DNA from: Congeria kusceri
Lineage: Eukaryota; Mollusca; Bivalvia; Myida; Dreissenidae
Length of the DNA: 64,000 bases
NCBI GenBank assembly: GCA_027627225.1
Contig: CM051029.1
Span: forward strand, 19,144,656-19,208,655
Direction: 5' to 3'
A program made the translations under genes and the position numbers. Numbering within the stretch: the stretch's first letter is position 1; every line of letters begins with the position of its first letter. The notes beneath the pieces were generated by a model. That model was not told the origin of the DNA, did not search any database, and saw nothing but the letters and a program-made list of their open reading frames with translations. Positions 23,065 to 37,264 of the stretch are shown piece by piece.

Positions 23065-25568
23065 GGGATCTTAACTTAAGAGATTGTTTAATATATCTCG
23101 ATGACATAATTCTATTTTCAAAGGATATAAGTTCCCATATTGAAAGATTGGACCATGTGTTTTCCCGATTGGCATCTTACAATTTAAAAATCAAGCCCTC
23201 AAAATGTGAATTCTTCAAAACAAAGATCGCTTACCTTGGACATGTCGTCTCTGCAGATGGAATCAGCACAGACCCGGAAAAGACAGAAGCCGTCCGAAAT
23301 TGGCCCACTCCTACTAACGTCAAGGAGGTTAGGAAGTTTCTCGGATTTGCTGGGTATTACCGGCGTTTCATTAAGGGTTTTTCGAACATCGCAAGACCAT
23401 TGAATGATCTTCTGGTTGGTCACTCCGAGAATAAACAAAAGAAACATAAGGTCAAATCAACAAAGAAGACAAAATTCGTGTGGGGCGATGACCAACAACA
23501 TGCATTCGAGGAACTGAAGAAACAGTTAGTGAACCCGCCGGTGCTTGCCTACGCAAACTATGAGCTTCCGTTCATTCTTCACACCGACGCTTCTGCACAA
23601 GGCCTAGGCGCCGTCCTATACCAGCATCAAGATGGGAAGGACAGAGTCGTCGCCTATGCAAGTCGTTCCTTGAAACTGGCAGAAAGGAACTACCCAGCAC
23701 ACAAACTGGAATTTCTCGCGTTAAAATGGGCGGTAACGGAGAAGTTTCACGACTATCTGTACGGTTCAACGTTCGAGGTTGTGACTGATAACAACCCGCT
23801 CACGTATGTCACGACATCGGCGAAATTGGACGCCACAGGTCAGCGATGGATGGCAGCCCTGGCAAATTACAATTTCAGTACACGATATCGTGCTGGACGT
23901 CTAAATGCCGACGCCGACGGATTAAGCCGTAGGACTGTGGATCATGAAACAATCACGGCTCTATCTACATCCGTGACTGCCAACGTAGAAGATACGCCAG
24001 TTTGTTTAAGTACTGTCAACCCTGAAAAATGGTCCCATGTTGACAGTTCTATATTCATACCTGATGACGTCATACAATCGTATGCACTGAGTTCCAAGGA
24101 TTGGTCTCAGGCACAACTTTCTGATCCTGTCATCTCTGAACTGATTAAGCATATACAGCAAGGCACCAGGCCAACAGCTCAGCGGGCCTCGGGTGCTGTT
24201 TCTGCTGTTGCAAAGTATAACAGAGATTGGAACAAACTTGAACTAACACAAGGTGTATTATATCGGCGATCTGTGTTCGGCAATCAGTCATATAAACAGA
24301 TTTTACTACCAGAATCATTACGAGATGAGATTTTTCAAGCCCTGCATGATGATCTTGGTCATCAAGGTAGAGACCGAACTACATCCCTGTTTAAACAAAG
24401 GTTTTATTGGCCTGGAATGGACACGTATATCCGTGACAGAGTTGCAGCTTGCCCGAGATGTATCAGACGTAAAACAGCACCTCAGTCAGCTTTACTTGTG
24501 AACATAACAACATCCGCGCCGATGGAAATGATCTGTTTGGATTACCTCAGTCTTGAACGGTCAAAAGGTGGCTTTGAGCATATTCTCGTGGTCACGGACC
24601 ATTTTACAAGATATGCACAAGCGTATCCTACCACCAATCAAACAGCAAAGACTACTGCCCGTGTGTTGTTTGACAAGTTCATAGTGAATTGTGGATTTCC
24701 AGAGCGCATTCACAATGATAAGGGAGCTAACTTCATGTCAAGTCTGATATCGGAATTATGTCAGCTAGGTGGTATAAAACAGTCTCGCACTACACCTTAT
24801 CATGCTATGGGAAATGGTATGGTGGAGAGATTCAACCAAACTCTTTTACAGATGCTAGGTATTCTTGATGAAGACAAAAAGAGTAATTGGAAAGAGTACG
24901 TTGGACCCATGGTACATGCGTACAATGCCACTATACACGACAGCACAGGCTATGCGCCGTACTACTTGATGTTCGGTCGTCATCCCAAACTCGCCATTGA
25001 CGCTCTTTTAGGAATAAATAGTGAGGAGATTAATGCAAGATACGCTAATGAATATTCGCGTAAGCTACGTGAACGTCTTGCAAGTTCCTATCAAAAGGCC
25101 AAAGAAACCGCGAATAAAACCGCAGAGAATAACAAGCGCCAATATGATCAAAAGGTGCATGCAGCAAAAATAGTGCCAGGCGACCTTGTTCTTGTACGAA
25201 ATGCCACTTTGCGGGGAAAAAAGAAAATCGCAGATAGATGGGAGAATGAGCCTTACATTGTGATAAATCAGCCTAATCCTGATATACCTGTCTACGACGT
25301 CAAGAAGGATAATCCACGAGCGAGGCGGATTCGCCGATTGCATAGGAACCTACTACTCCCTCTTGGTCTGCAGAATACGGATACACCGGAAGTTAAGGTC
25401 GAAGACGGCAAACCTGTCAGCGAAAAATATGTCATCTCACGGAGACGAAAAAACAATATTTTGACCGATGATGACGGAACGTCCGACACAAACCCTATTT
25501 TGAGACGATCAACAAGGACCCGCCGCACTCCGAAATGGTACACCAGTAGTGTTTATCAAATGTACTAA
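23013..25568 (+). pseudogene. pol: pol, part 3: reverse transcriptase YLDD, RNase H, integrase
   Basis: Resumes at about 23065 with the RT catalytic motif YLDDIILFS and thumb (AYLGHVVSADGI, VRKFLGFAGYYRRFI). RNase H follows: LHTDASAQGLGAVLY, AHKLEFLALKWAV, VVTDNNPLTYV. Then comes the integrase zinc-binding HDDLGH...CPRC and the catalytic triad: Asp in MICLDYL, Asp in IHNDKGANF and Glu in GMVERFNQTL. Exactly 35 residues lie between the last two, so this is D,D35E. The C-terminus is basic (ARRIRRLHRN, RRSTRTRRTPKWY), with no chromodomain that I can see. These domains are uninterrupted. The codons before about 23065 are a frame artefact, not a start. Confidence 0.93.
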
Positions 25569-25901
25569 GTACATATTCGATTCGTTCCCCGGGCATTCTA
25601 AAGTGTTGTTTTAGTGAAAATTGTATTGTACATATACTTGTGACGTGAATAATGTAGAACCTTCATTCAAAACTTATCAAAACTGATAATATATAACACG
25701 TGTATTATATGTAACAATTTTAATTTGATATATTCACTGATTGTCATTGAATGCATTACATACTTGTAGGTAAATTATGTATTGAATACATATTTATTTA
25801 AAAAAAAAAAAAGTTATCGTTGTTTTGTTTTATTTTATTTCCCGCTCTAAGTTAGTCCTAAGTAAAATGTCGGGACGACATTTTATAAAGAGGGGGGAAT
25901 A
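25569..25901 (+). other. Retrotransposon 3' untranslated segment with polypurine tract
   Basis: No ORF. AAAGAGGGGGGAA at 25887-25899 ends two bases before the 3' LTR and is the expected plus-strand primer site. Confidence 0.85.
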
Positions 25902-26445
25902 TGTCATAGGGTTATTATTTAATATTTTCATAAATATTCATAATATATTTGTTTTCATTTAACGTTTCTTCAAATGCCACGTATCACTAGTTAGCTAGTT
26001 TAGTTCAGTCTTGGTAGTTGTGTTATGTAGTATTGGTTGTATGTAACCGTTGTTAGAATACACTAACACCGTGCACGTGACGACTTACCGCCTTTCCTCA
26101 CTTTTGCTTCACGCCACTGACACGCTCAGACGCCATTCGTTGTGTGAACATTGTACGCAGTAATTTATACATATAACTGCAGGTAATTATGTCTATATTA
26201 TTATTATTATTATTGAAATCAGATCTTGACTTCAATGCATTTTGTATTGTTTGCATTGTTTCCTTTGTTATTTGTGTACACTATCTAAATTGTATAATGT
26301 TATATTTTATTCCTATTTTAATACGTTGTTATTATTACAGATAAGTCATTCCATCAGTCATCAGTCTGAAGACATTAAAGTCATTTCCTTGATAAAGTTG
26401 TTGCTTGTTAAATCACCCGCGCATGGGCTGAGTAGGCCGGCAACA
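25902..26445 (+). repeat. 3' LTR (544 bp)
   Basis: Same length and, by eye, same sequence as the 5' LTR. It is followed by AAAG, matching the four bases before the 5' LTR. Confidence 0.97.
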
Positions 26446-26449
26446 AAAG

Positions 26450-29400
26450 CACGGATATATAATATATATTTAAAGGCATTACATGTATTATAACAATTGG
26501 GCGCAAAGTAAATGTCAATATCATAAGCAAGGCTAATTCATATTCATATAAAATTATAAACTAGATTTAAAGGTTCTATAATAACCAGTAGATTCAGTAA
26601 ACAATAGTGGCATACATTTTCATTATAACTTCCTATTATGTAGGCCATGTAATGCCTCTACGAGTTGGTATGCGTAAGGATAATAATGTTCTCAAATATA
26701 CACGAAAGGTGTATTGTTGAAATTGAAATGCATTCAACTAAATGTCACATTACAAATCAATCGATAATGTTTGAACAAAAACTCAAATAATTACCATGAA
26801 GATTTTTTTGAAAAGAATAATAAAACTTTCGTGTAGATGTACGCGTAAAGAAATCGTCAAAATCGCAACTTATATATCTACCAATAAGACGTCTTGTTTC
26901 TTTAGCGTTCAGCACTCAATTTCTTATTTATTAAACTTTACAAATGTTTTTGTTTAGATTAGGCCATAAAATATAAAATGTATTTCATTACAAAGGTACA
27001 GAAATTGCCATTGCTACAGCGATGCTTTCGTCCTGAGTATATGAACTGGTAGTCAGTATCTCATCTTATAGCAGATTTTGCAAGCTGAGTATAGTCGCTT
27101 TCAAAACTCTGAAATTATAGCTGTGCTTGGCTGATAGAAAGTTAGTCAGAAAATGGCGTTAGAAAGAAACACTAAAGACTGCTTATCCGTTGACCTTACA
27201 CCTGTGAAATAACCCGCCACTACCTCTTGTCCACACAAATTAAAAACCACAACAATCGAGTCAATTTATCACAATCACGTTTATAGCTCGGTAGACATTA
27301 TTTCCACATTCTATTCAAACCTGTTACTCAGTATTTTCATCAATGACTTAGATTTCCCGAACCAATCATTTCTATTTCGTGAAGAATTGTTCTGAATTAT
27401 ATTTCAATCTATTTCTGCCCACAGACGATCAACTATACCGACATTAATCATGAAAGTACATGACAAGAACTTAATGAATGTATTCCTCAAGGGTGTTGTA
27501 TTGTTAACCCCCCCCCAAAAAAAAAAATAATAAATTTAAAAAAATCAGTAGGAAACGTTTTGCACATTTAGTACTATAGTAGTCTGAGTTTCAGCTGTTC
27601 AGTTAAATTGGTGGTATGACATCGTAAGATACAAATAATTTGAGATAAATTCTCCAAAAGACACTGAGATAAACGTATATTTAGGCAAGCAAACAAATGT
27701 TGTTTTGACAGATAATTGTCCATGTTTCAAAACAAATTATTTCTTATTAAATTAGGCTTGCCAATGAGAAGCAGAAAACTATAGTAACGATATGTCTAGA
27801 CACAATTGATATAGGTTATCAATTGTTTAAATTCAATATATGTGAGATTTTCATTTAAAACAGTATATTTATCACTCCCTTACTTTTGTCAGAGACATCT
27901 TTCTTTCCAGACTGGTTGTTATTTCTGAAATATCAATGTATAGGTACATATTTAACAGGTAATTATTATGAATTATTATGTACGCCCGGTAATTTATGTC
28001 AGACAGCAACTTAGTTTGGATTTATCTTTCTAGTTTAATGACACAATCTTGTGAACACGATATGATACATCGATGTAAGTATATATTTATGCAATCAATG
28101 TTCAAAATATATACTTTAGATTGCGTTTTCTTTAAGGGGAAAAGATGAAGAAATAACGCAATAAGAATAATAATTCCAATAATTCATTCAATTGGGTGTC
28201 ATAAAAATATAGGTTTGATTTCAGATGCAAATAATTAAAATGGTTATTATAATATTTGCATTCGTGTTTGATACATGCGAACTGTATTCCTGGCAGTATA
28301 ACGTAGAAATTTGCATCTTAACGATTTCTCAAAAAGAATGAAAATGCAATACATGCACTTGAAATATGTCCAATTGTCAATTGTAATCATAAAACACGAA
28401 ATGCACTTGGGCCCTATTTTTTCAGACATAATGATATTATACTTCCCTATTACACCAGAATCGTCTGAATCAGTTATATAATCGCTTAGGAGGTGCAAAA
28501 GAACGAATATTAGATGCATTATACAGTTGTACAAATGCGCTTGGTTTAACAATATCATATGTTTTTAAATGTATAATGATAGTTTCCCCTGTATTGCGAA
28601 CAACATCCATTTGCTTTGTTATTACGAATTGTTATAACATTCAGGACTTTCAGATGTGGTTCACAAACATTGAAAGTTATAACATTCAGGACTTTCAAAT
28701 GTGGTTCACAAACATTGAATCGATGTTACCAGATATCTGCGTTGGCAACATCGCTACGTCGGCAGAATGTGTGATCAAATCGTGTTTACCAATATACACA
28801 AGACCATCATCATGTTCAAACACTAATTTCTAGTGTCTGTGGAAACGATACGTGTAATTAATATATTGAATATATCATAACAGTAATAATAGAAATTTAA
28901 GGATATACTCTGAATATGTTATAACAATTGAAACGATCATGGCTTCCGTTTTAAATTTTTTAATATTAAACATTTTCTACAAAATAATATTGTGTTTCTG
29001 ACTTATATATTCGTTTACATTAATGTGATATACATGTAGCTGTCATCTCAACGCTTTTGCTCTGTTGAAAACCACTAGAAAAAGTATTGTTCACTCTCAA
29101 ATAACTTTAGTAACTTGAATTGAAAATTTCAACATTTGTATTGGTGCCATATTTGGATCCGTATAATGTGCCTTATTTACAACATGTAGGGCATGAATGC
29201 GCTTTCGTTCACCTAGCACCTTTACCCATTAGAACCAACATGATATTGAGTAATTTTGAAAGACATAATGGATAGTTACCCATTGTCATTAGCCATTAAA
29301 TACACACGTTCCTATCCGTTTAAAGTCATCGTTACTTCACTCTTGTTTCTATTCTAGAATAAGACATTTTACCACGTTTAGTTGTCTAACTGACATTTAT

Positions 29401-30444
29401 AACGATTAATCAGTTCCTCATTGGGCCATATTTATGTGATATTGTCATTCAATAACTCTTGATAGTCACATATTTCTAGATATTAAGCCCTAAGCGCCAA
29501 GTGATACACATAACTAATTATTCTAGAGATTAAGATCGTGTTGTAGAATACATAAAGCAATAACAGATGGAGAAAGTGCAGTTTAATAATTTTTAGCACT
29601 CTTACGGTTCTACATTTAAACGAATCATAAAAAAGTACTCTTTCTTGTTCAATTATCGCATTTCGGAGTAAATAAAATTTAAGACTTAATGACATTTTTG
29701 ATTAATTAAAAACACAAGAAATCCGATTTAATATCCCTTCGTTACAACGTTTTGGTGCGGATTTTTGTACTCAAGTTTGAAACCATTTTGCCAATTTGAA
29801 ATGTATGAATTTATAAAATCAACGTTCCAGATGTTGTAAATTTTTTTTTATAAACGCTGCAAATTTGTAAATATAACACAGTTGTCGCGAAAATACATAC
29901 TAGTATAGTAATATTTAAAAAAATATCTACATTTTTTGCAAAGAATGAGCTCGTGACGTCTATTAAACCGTGCCTTATTTGATGTAGTTTTAAGAAAATA
30001 TATAAAAGTCAATTTCCTCATCAAGATGAGGACATACATTGTACGAGTATTTGCATAATTTAAAAACGGCGTTCATTTTGTTATTTGAATTACACTTATT
30101 AAATAAAGATACATGTATAGATGTTATATGCCAACTTGCACGATTGTATGCTGGTAGAAGGATAGTGTTAGCCTTTTTTCTCAGCAAAGTTTTAGTAAAA
30201 TGAAAATCTATACAATACACATAGCATTCATGCTGTATAATTACAACACAACATAACATAACAGTTTGCTACCTTCTTCTCTTGGCCTGATCAGGTTTTT
30301 AAAATGACATAAGAATACTGCATGAAATAAACTGCGTGAAATCGACATTTCCGCATGATACGAATACGTTTGTGATGATGATAGTTGTTCAGTATAAACA
30401 ATTTGATATGAATTGCTCTATGGATCATGTCGGAGTTACAAACA
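26450..30444. other. No gene seen
   Basis: Unassigned A+T-rich sequence. There is a C9 then A11 homopolymer pair near 27510-27530. Short ORFs are without domains, except the in-frame duplication listed at 28632-28835. Confidence 0.4.
28632..28833 (+). other. Possible exon with 45-bp in-frame tandem duplication
   Basis: A 45-base block is repeated (28632-28676 and 28677-28721), giving YNIQDFQMWFTNIES twice in an 85-codon frame that ends at 28833. The sequence acattcag before the first copy could be a splice acceptor. No family is recognised. It may simply be a chance ORF over a tandem duplication. Confidence 0.2.
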
Positions 30445-30740
30445 AGATATAAGAATATTGAAACTCCAAGGACATCCCCCGGAGACAAACCCTTATTAAC
30501 ATCCGCTGGTCCTTTTTTAAGGCAAGTGACCACTTGCCTATACAACACAAAACATAAAAAGGATTAAAACTGGGGTCACCGCCTTGGAACGGTCAATACA
30601 AAACATTGGGGGTTAAAACCGGTTTAAAAGCATGCCGAACCTCACACTAAGTCTAGAAATAATTACAATACACACAAGTGTAAATAAAGTTTAACCTCAT
30701 AGCAATGCGATTAAAATTAAATAGTAATGCAAGACAATAT
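30445..30740 (+). repeat. Dispersed repeat family Z, copy 1
   Basis: Matches 47430-47750 in the same orientation. Shared landmarks are acccttatta...cgctggtcc, aggcaagtgacca.ttgcct, aactggggtcaccgcctt and gcatgccgaacctcacact. The aggcaagt...acttgcct part can form a small hairpin. The family is not identified. Confidence 0.85.
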
Positions 30741-32211
30741 TCAAAAATGCAATGATAGTAGAGTAATACTTATATTGTCATAAAGTTAAGCATTGTTTGT
30801 ATTGAATATATATGGTATATGTAAACATGTTCGTTGTCTGAAAAATATCTTTATGCACTAAACAGAGCATGACATTTTCACATAATGAATGACTTGATTG
30901 AACCCATCTTTTATATTTCCGCTAGTACAACTCCTGTTTAAGTAATATCCTCTGAAAGGGAAGTATACATCTATATTGACATGCTCCCACTTTACCATTA
31001 ACTACACAGCATGATATGCTTTGGTATTTCAACGATACGGAAATGTATTACTTTTTATAATGTGCATTGCTCAAAATGTTTAATTACATGACAAGTTAAA
31101 GAAAATATAAAGACCACTGTACACAAAGACACGCAATTGACATCAACATTACTTATACATTGCGTGATTAGTTTTTAATGTTTCTGCTAGAGTAATATAG
31201 ACAAGCACGTTCGATGGTATTTCGTTAATTTTACGAACAACCACGTACTGACAGGTTGTATGTTTCTTATTATTAGTACCGCACATCGAAAGCATGTATC
31301 GATTATAATATGGCAATTGCACAGTAGCCTCCCATGCTTCACTGATTCAATACCAAGGAGCAAGGGACATCACTGATCACACGGCCAATCAGAACTGGGA
31401 AATTTGCCCACTAAATACTAATTCAACAATTGCTACTAATAGAAGAAATATATCCAATTTGAACCATAATAAAAGTCAACATATTTGTTCTTATTCCAAA
31501 TCTACAATTACATAGTCGATCTATCGTGCCATTTCGGTATGTTTCAGTTCGTTGTTTACTGGTTAGTTACGTAATTACGTTTTAGTACGTAAATCTAACT
31601 CTCGAACATTGTGAAAAGCTTTCGTAGTTTTATCCACAGAGCTGACTCCATAATATCAGTGTGGTCTGGACAATAATGATCTTTTAGACAATTACCTTTA
31701 AAAATAGTAGCGTACTTAAATCTGTCTTTTAGGAAATAAGTCACATACGCGTTTTTTTTATCTCAACATCGATCTATAACTGTAAAGACATTCTATCGTT
31801 TAGTTTATGAATTGTTTTACTTAAGATAAATTGTAATATAAAACATTAAATGTAAACGACCATAAAATATATCAGTTTGAAACATTATCACGTTGAAGCA
31901 TTATCGATGACGAACTAGTTTTAATACTTGAACATGTTTTAATATTCTATAATTATCAACTTATGACCTTTGACATTAACTTGCAAGCCGCAGTCTTTCA
32001 GCGTTCAACGCTTTGTTTTTGAATATTTTCTGTAATTTATTTAATTTCAAACAAATACTAACATGTTGGGAGAAATTAAACACAAGGTAAGCGTTGAATA
32101 CTCATTATCAGCTCGGTCCAAAACATAACATACTCATCAAGGCTCGTTATTAGGGCGTTTTAAGACTCTCTTGATAAACAAATATTGAACTATATCATAG
32201 TTTAAACCTAT
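30741..32211. other. No gene seen
   Basis: A+T-rich, nothing recognised. Confidence 0.4.
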
Positions 32212-32214
32212 TTA

Positions 32215-32393
32215 TTTTAGCTCGATTGCATTGAAAGCGTACGGCTTATTGAGACACTTTCGAGTCCGTTTCCTGGGTAGAACCAGTACTTGGTGTCTTT
32301 GGGGGAGATCTTGAGTACGCTCCCAGAGTGGGGATCGAACCCGGGACCTCCCGATCGCTAGGCGGACACTATATCCACTACGCGACCTATCAT
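32215..32393 (-). mobile_element. tRNA-derived SINE fragment, minus strand
   Basis: On the minus strand the head has a good B box (ggttcgatccc) and an A-box-like gcgtagtggatatagtg, about 70 bases in all, followed by a body toward lower coordinates. A second, more decayed copy lies at 42718-42853. The 87-codon minus ORF here is a by-product. Confidence 0.7.
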
Positions 32394-32399
32394 AGTATG

Positions 32400-35300
32400 C
32401 TCTAATTCTATACGTTAAGTGATATATACACTTTGAACAATCAAAAGTTTTGTAAAAAGCTAGGCACGTATACATGTATAAGTGTACACTTTTCTGTGTT
32501 AAATACCAATCTGCTTACAAAATTACTAGACATTGTATTAATGTTTAATTTAAATTTTGTCTCATATTGTGCTTCATTTTACATGCTTGAAAACAAACAT
32601 GTGTATGACTAAACTGATCAGTACCCAATATTCTCAGCAAATTTCATATTTACACTAAAATTACTTTTGCTAAGTAGCTTTATAAGTTGTGCATATTTAT
32701 TTGAATTTCTCACTGTGTATCGATTGATTAAAATGAGTTCCCATCAAAGCACATTTTGCTGACACTAAAAATACAGCAAAGCAATAAGATTGATTTACCT
32801 GCTCCTAAAATGGGCGTAAAAGCATGACTTTGCATAAAAAATACCGTTTAAATATCACCCCATGCATTACATTATAATTATAAACTTTTTTTAAACGACA
32901 TTAAACAGCTGTATATTCCAATTTTGGTAAGGAGTATTTTCGTAAAATGTTGGAAGTTCCTCATAAAATTACTCGTCATAGAGCGTGCTAATTTAACACC
33001 CGGAGAGAAGTGTATGTGAACTATTTTCTAACATACAATTTCTATCGAGTCCAACCAACTTTCACATGTACAAAGAAAGCATTTTATTAATTGATGGATT
33101 TGTTTATGTTTACGTGGTATTTAAGGTCAACGGTGTTTCTGGAAGAAATATAGTTGCTGTTAATTTCACTTTATGAGAGAACGCGTGTCAACTGGGAGCC
33201 ATCTGTATATAAAAATACGAATAACAAAATGGAGTAATTTCGTTGAACTTTTGGCTTCGCAGCTGGTGGAGTATGCATTCTTATGTAGTTTTTTGTAAGA
33301 GCTACAGAGGTAAATCCATTTATCCAGTGATTGTTTTCGTAATTTTCGAACTGCCTGTGCCCATGAAAATGGCGAACTTTTTCGCTACAAATTTCAAAAT
33401 AGGGAAAGATTTTAAAAGTTTATTTTTCATGACAGGTTATGTTGCTGTTTTAATCATTAAGATATTCACTTTTTCACCTAGTGAAATTCTTTTATGACAA
33501 TAGTGCGAATTCAATAATAGTTTGTCTATTTACGCATTTAGCTGTGAAATATAGCTATAAATTACTTGGGGAAAGAAACTGGGCAAATAGATGATGAGCG
33601 AAAACAAATCACTGTTATCACTCTTCGTAAAATTCATTACAGCAATGAAATAGTACAGCTAGAAACACAGTTGAGACATCCACATTAAGAATCTGTATTT
33701 AACATAATGTTCTAATGGAAATTTGTATGATGCATTTGTAGAATTTTGTAGCTTAGGTTTAAATTATTCCTTGATAACATACTTAAAATTGAACTGGTGT
33801 TGCTCTCAATCGCAATGGTAATATTTAAAATTCCACATGTGGCCGTCTTTTTGAAAAAGAATAACTGTGGAATTAACTGCAATATGCTTCTGCTTCAAAG
33901 TTGCCTATTAGCTGCAATTGTTTGTAAGCAATCTTATTACAATATTACTAATGTAAGGAGTTAGTCATTACTCAAACATGTACGTATATTCATACTGTTC
34001 GTGAAACTGTAGGCATTACATCAGTATTTCCCGTGTGTCTTGTTAACTTAAATTTAAGAAACAGTAAAAAAAATATTGAACTTATTTGGTGAACATGATA
34101 TATAAATAATTAGACAGCTATGGAGAGCAGATACAAACAGTTTAAATTTCCTGCGTTATTTGGGATGTTTACTTAAGAACAAACACAACTGTCATCTACA
34201 TGGAGAGTTAGAGATCGGAAAACACAGCAAATCGTGTATAGCTTGAGATTGTAATTATATATTACTTATCCAATATCAATTAATTTATGGTTGTATTTAC
34301 ACCAGATGTGATAGTTATCATAAATATCTACCGGAGGTACTTCCCAATAAGAAATCGGCGAAGCTAGCAGAAACCACATGATATGTTAAATATTAACTTT
34401 CCAATAAAGATCTGACACTAACTACGACCCATACAAAATAATGCCTTAGAAGGAAAAGTTAATAAGTTTGTGTCAAATATCGTGATTTTTGTTGTTAATA
34501 AATAATAAATATTAAATCAATAAATTTGTTATAATTACAATAATGTTAGACTGAAATCCCATAGATACGCGTGCTACTTCAAATGTTGCTACCTTTACTA
34601 CAAACAGTTTTAGTATTGACACACGATGTTTACACGTGCGATTTCCCCATCTGCAGTTTAGTTGATCTTTTCAAAAAAGTGCTTGCCGTTAATCGTGCGT
34701 GATCAGTGAAGTTCTTGGGAACGTTTTATACGTTGTCTTTGTCTTAAAAGATGGACTCATTCTATGTCGAAATGCCAGAAAATTATACATTATAATTATT
34801 ACAATAAACAACATACACGTTTGCTGAAGATAATCTTTGTTTATTCTACACTTTCTTACCGTTCAATATTTATTTTTGTGTTAATTTAAAGATAAATCTG
34901 TGATCCAGTACTCTTTTGTTGAAATTGTTTATAACACATTTCAGCTTAATTATTAGAATACTTATTATTTTATATAGCATATACAAATGTATTTGATGTT
35001 TTGAAACAACCTTTTGCGTCAAAGAGAACCAATAAATCGTAGACAACGTTTATAAAATAAACAAGCATTTGTAGCAAATGTTTAAAATAATGATATTATG
35101 TTTCTGTCGCATATCAAAAGCAAAGCAGAAGAGAATAAACAACAAAAACATAAATAATATCATCACATATTTATTTACGTTTGAGTTATAGCACATGGGC
35201 CATGCGCTGGCGCAAGTTCTAACGACTCAACTATAAGTGTCACAACATTACGTTCACAGTTTCCAAAATGCACACCCAAATAGTAGATTTTCGTTTAGTG

Positions 35301-35439
35301 GCACTCCACACATCTTTACTATGGAAAACCGGACAGATGAAAGACTTTTGTAGAAAGATTGAATTGCCTACATGAAATAATATGGTCACGAGTTTCAAAC
35401 TTTGTACACCTTTATGCGATTTCAATTCCGGAAGTACAT
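32400..35439. other. No gene seen
   Basis: A+T-rich. An 84-codon ORF at 33243-33497 has hydrophobic stretches but no recognisable family; I do not call it a gene. Confidence 0.4.
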
Positions 35440-37140
35440 GGAATCTGTATGTGGAGATTTTATGTGTATAGGAAACCTTACTTCAAAATATTAGTTAGGT
35501 TCACATGAAGTCGTACGAAAACAATTTACTTAAAAGTTTGTGTACTTGACTTTATGGTTTAAAAGTACTTGATGTAATTCGCGTTTAATGTTTGTGTTCG
35601 AATGAACATCTTTACCGGTAAGTTTGGTGCTAAATTGGAATACAAACAGAAACAAAAAAAACAAAAACAAACTCAACAATAAAACATGTTTTAAATGTTA
35701 TTCACATGAACAGTGTTTAATTCATTATTAATAAATATACAATACATGTTTTATCAATTACGTACACGTGTTTTGTTTACATGCGTTAAGAAAACTTACA
35801 AAATAAGTTACAAATTACCTATGCTTTATGTAGTCGACAGTTTTCTTTTTCTTTGATCTGAAGCATCCCTGAACTGGGTTAAAAATGATATACCGAGTGT
35901 TTGAAAGAAGAGAATTTTGTTTTGAGATAATAAATTTTAAACGTGATATATACTGGCTTTAAACATTGTGCAACATACTCGTTATTTTATACTTTGCCAG
36001 TTTTATTCTAATTTTCTCTAAAATACTTTCAAATATCATTGCAACGAACATCGTTTGACTACTCATCACACATTAGTTAAATGGCATTGCCTTATGAGAT
36101 TCATTTGAAGTCTGATTATTTCAAAACATTTATGATTTCATCATTGTCATGGATGAGTTCGACTAAGTGGAATGCTTGTCAACTTTTAGTACATTTCAGT
36201 CTGGTGCTGGGAACGTGCTGACAACAAGGAGGAATATACAGGTTAATGTAACACGTGAGTGGGGATTGGTAAACACTATTATGAGTGCTCATATAGGCTC
36301 AAATTAATAACATTTTATTTAACAGTGTCACGTGCACCGAAATATCTTTCGAATAAATGCTACGTTTGTAGCAAGGTTTAACTATATACTTGACGAACAA
36401 GAATTCCATTACACTTATTTGAAATTACACATTAATATTCAGTTTCCTTGGAAACTAGTAAGGCATATGCTCATGCGTGTTTTTTAGTGTGTTATTTTAT
36501 GTCCAAACACTATGTTTGTAGAATCGACAACATTTCACCGTTTAATCATTACATTGACTGTATTAATGCTTTTGACATTAATTTATGAGGGTAAAGTTAG
36601 TCAATTACCCACTTTTATGCACAATCAAAAGTCCAGACTACGATTTCCAATCAGTATTTTTAATATCTATGGCATATAATTAAACGATTTTAAATGCGGC
36701 GAAATTAACAGTAATAGCCATTTCGCGAAATTGTATGTTTATCAGTGTTTAACATGTGCATTTGTAATATCTCAACACGTCGCGTTTTTACCAAGGAACT
36801 TTGTCTCAATGTCGGAGCTTGTGTTCAAAGTGTGGTATATTTACCATTCATAAGCATATTTATCCGCATGTACATGTACAATATAATAATAAGTTTCTCT
36901 ATGCGTAGAAATCGTAACCTTCATAAAGATCGTGTAGGTGGTCAAAAAAGAAAAACATATTTCTAATAACCTGCAGTTATATTTCTTCTGACAGTTGAAC
37001 ATTTTAAAAATATCAAATGCGATTGAAAATAATGGGCAATAAATTATTATAAAACATTTTAGAAGCAATGTAATATGGACTAAATACAGCATGCTCGTTC
37101 CAGACTGTCAATAAGGATGCAACACAACATATTTATGGAT
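35440..37140. repeat. Ancient segmental duplication, copy 1
   Basis: Collinear, diverged similarity to about 43985-45345 at several landmarks. Examples are gtacttgatgtaattcgc (about 35567 and 44107), catctatgg/ctatctatgg...tataattaaac (about 36660 and 44865) and gttcaaagtgtggta (about 36826 and 45048). It is non-coding as far as I can tell. Confidence 0.65.
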
Positions 37141-37264
37141 TCACCAAAGGAATGTTCTCGCTGTAACTGTTGGTTATAATTTTTATTCAATACGTTCGTA
37201 AATCCTTGAATTATTTATAAGCATAGTAATTGTGTACATATAAGACATTGGTAAAACAATTACT

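Larger units (their letters stand above)
17597..26449 (+). mobile_element. Full-length Ty3/gypsy LTR retrotransposon with target duplication
   Basis: Element 17601-26445 (8,845 bp) between two AAAG target duplications (17597-17600 and 26446-26449). The order is 5' LTR, primer site, long A+T-rich leader, gag, PR-RT-RNase H-integrase, polypurine tract, 3' LTR. Integrase after RNase H is the Ty3/gypsy order. No env-like ORF lies between pol and the 3' LTR. The LTRs run TG...CA and look identical, so the insertion is young. Pol is interrupted by two small frameshifts and gag by one apparent frame change. The family within Ty3/gypsy is not assigned. Confidence 0.95.

Noticed and set aside
25569..25901. 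env gene downstream of pol
   Set aside because: Only 333 bases with no ORF before the 3' LTR.
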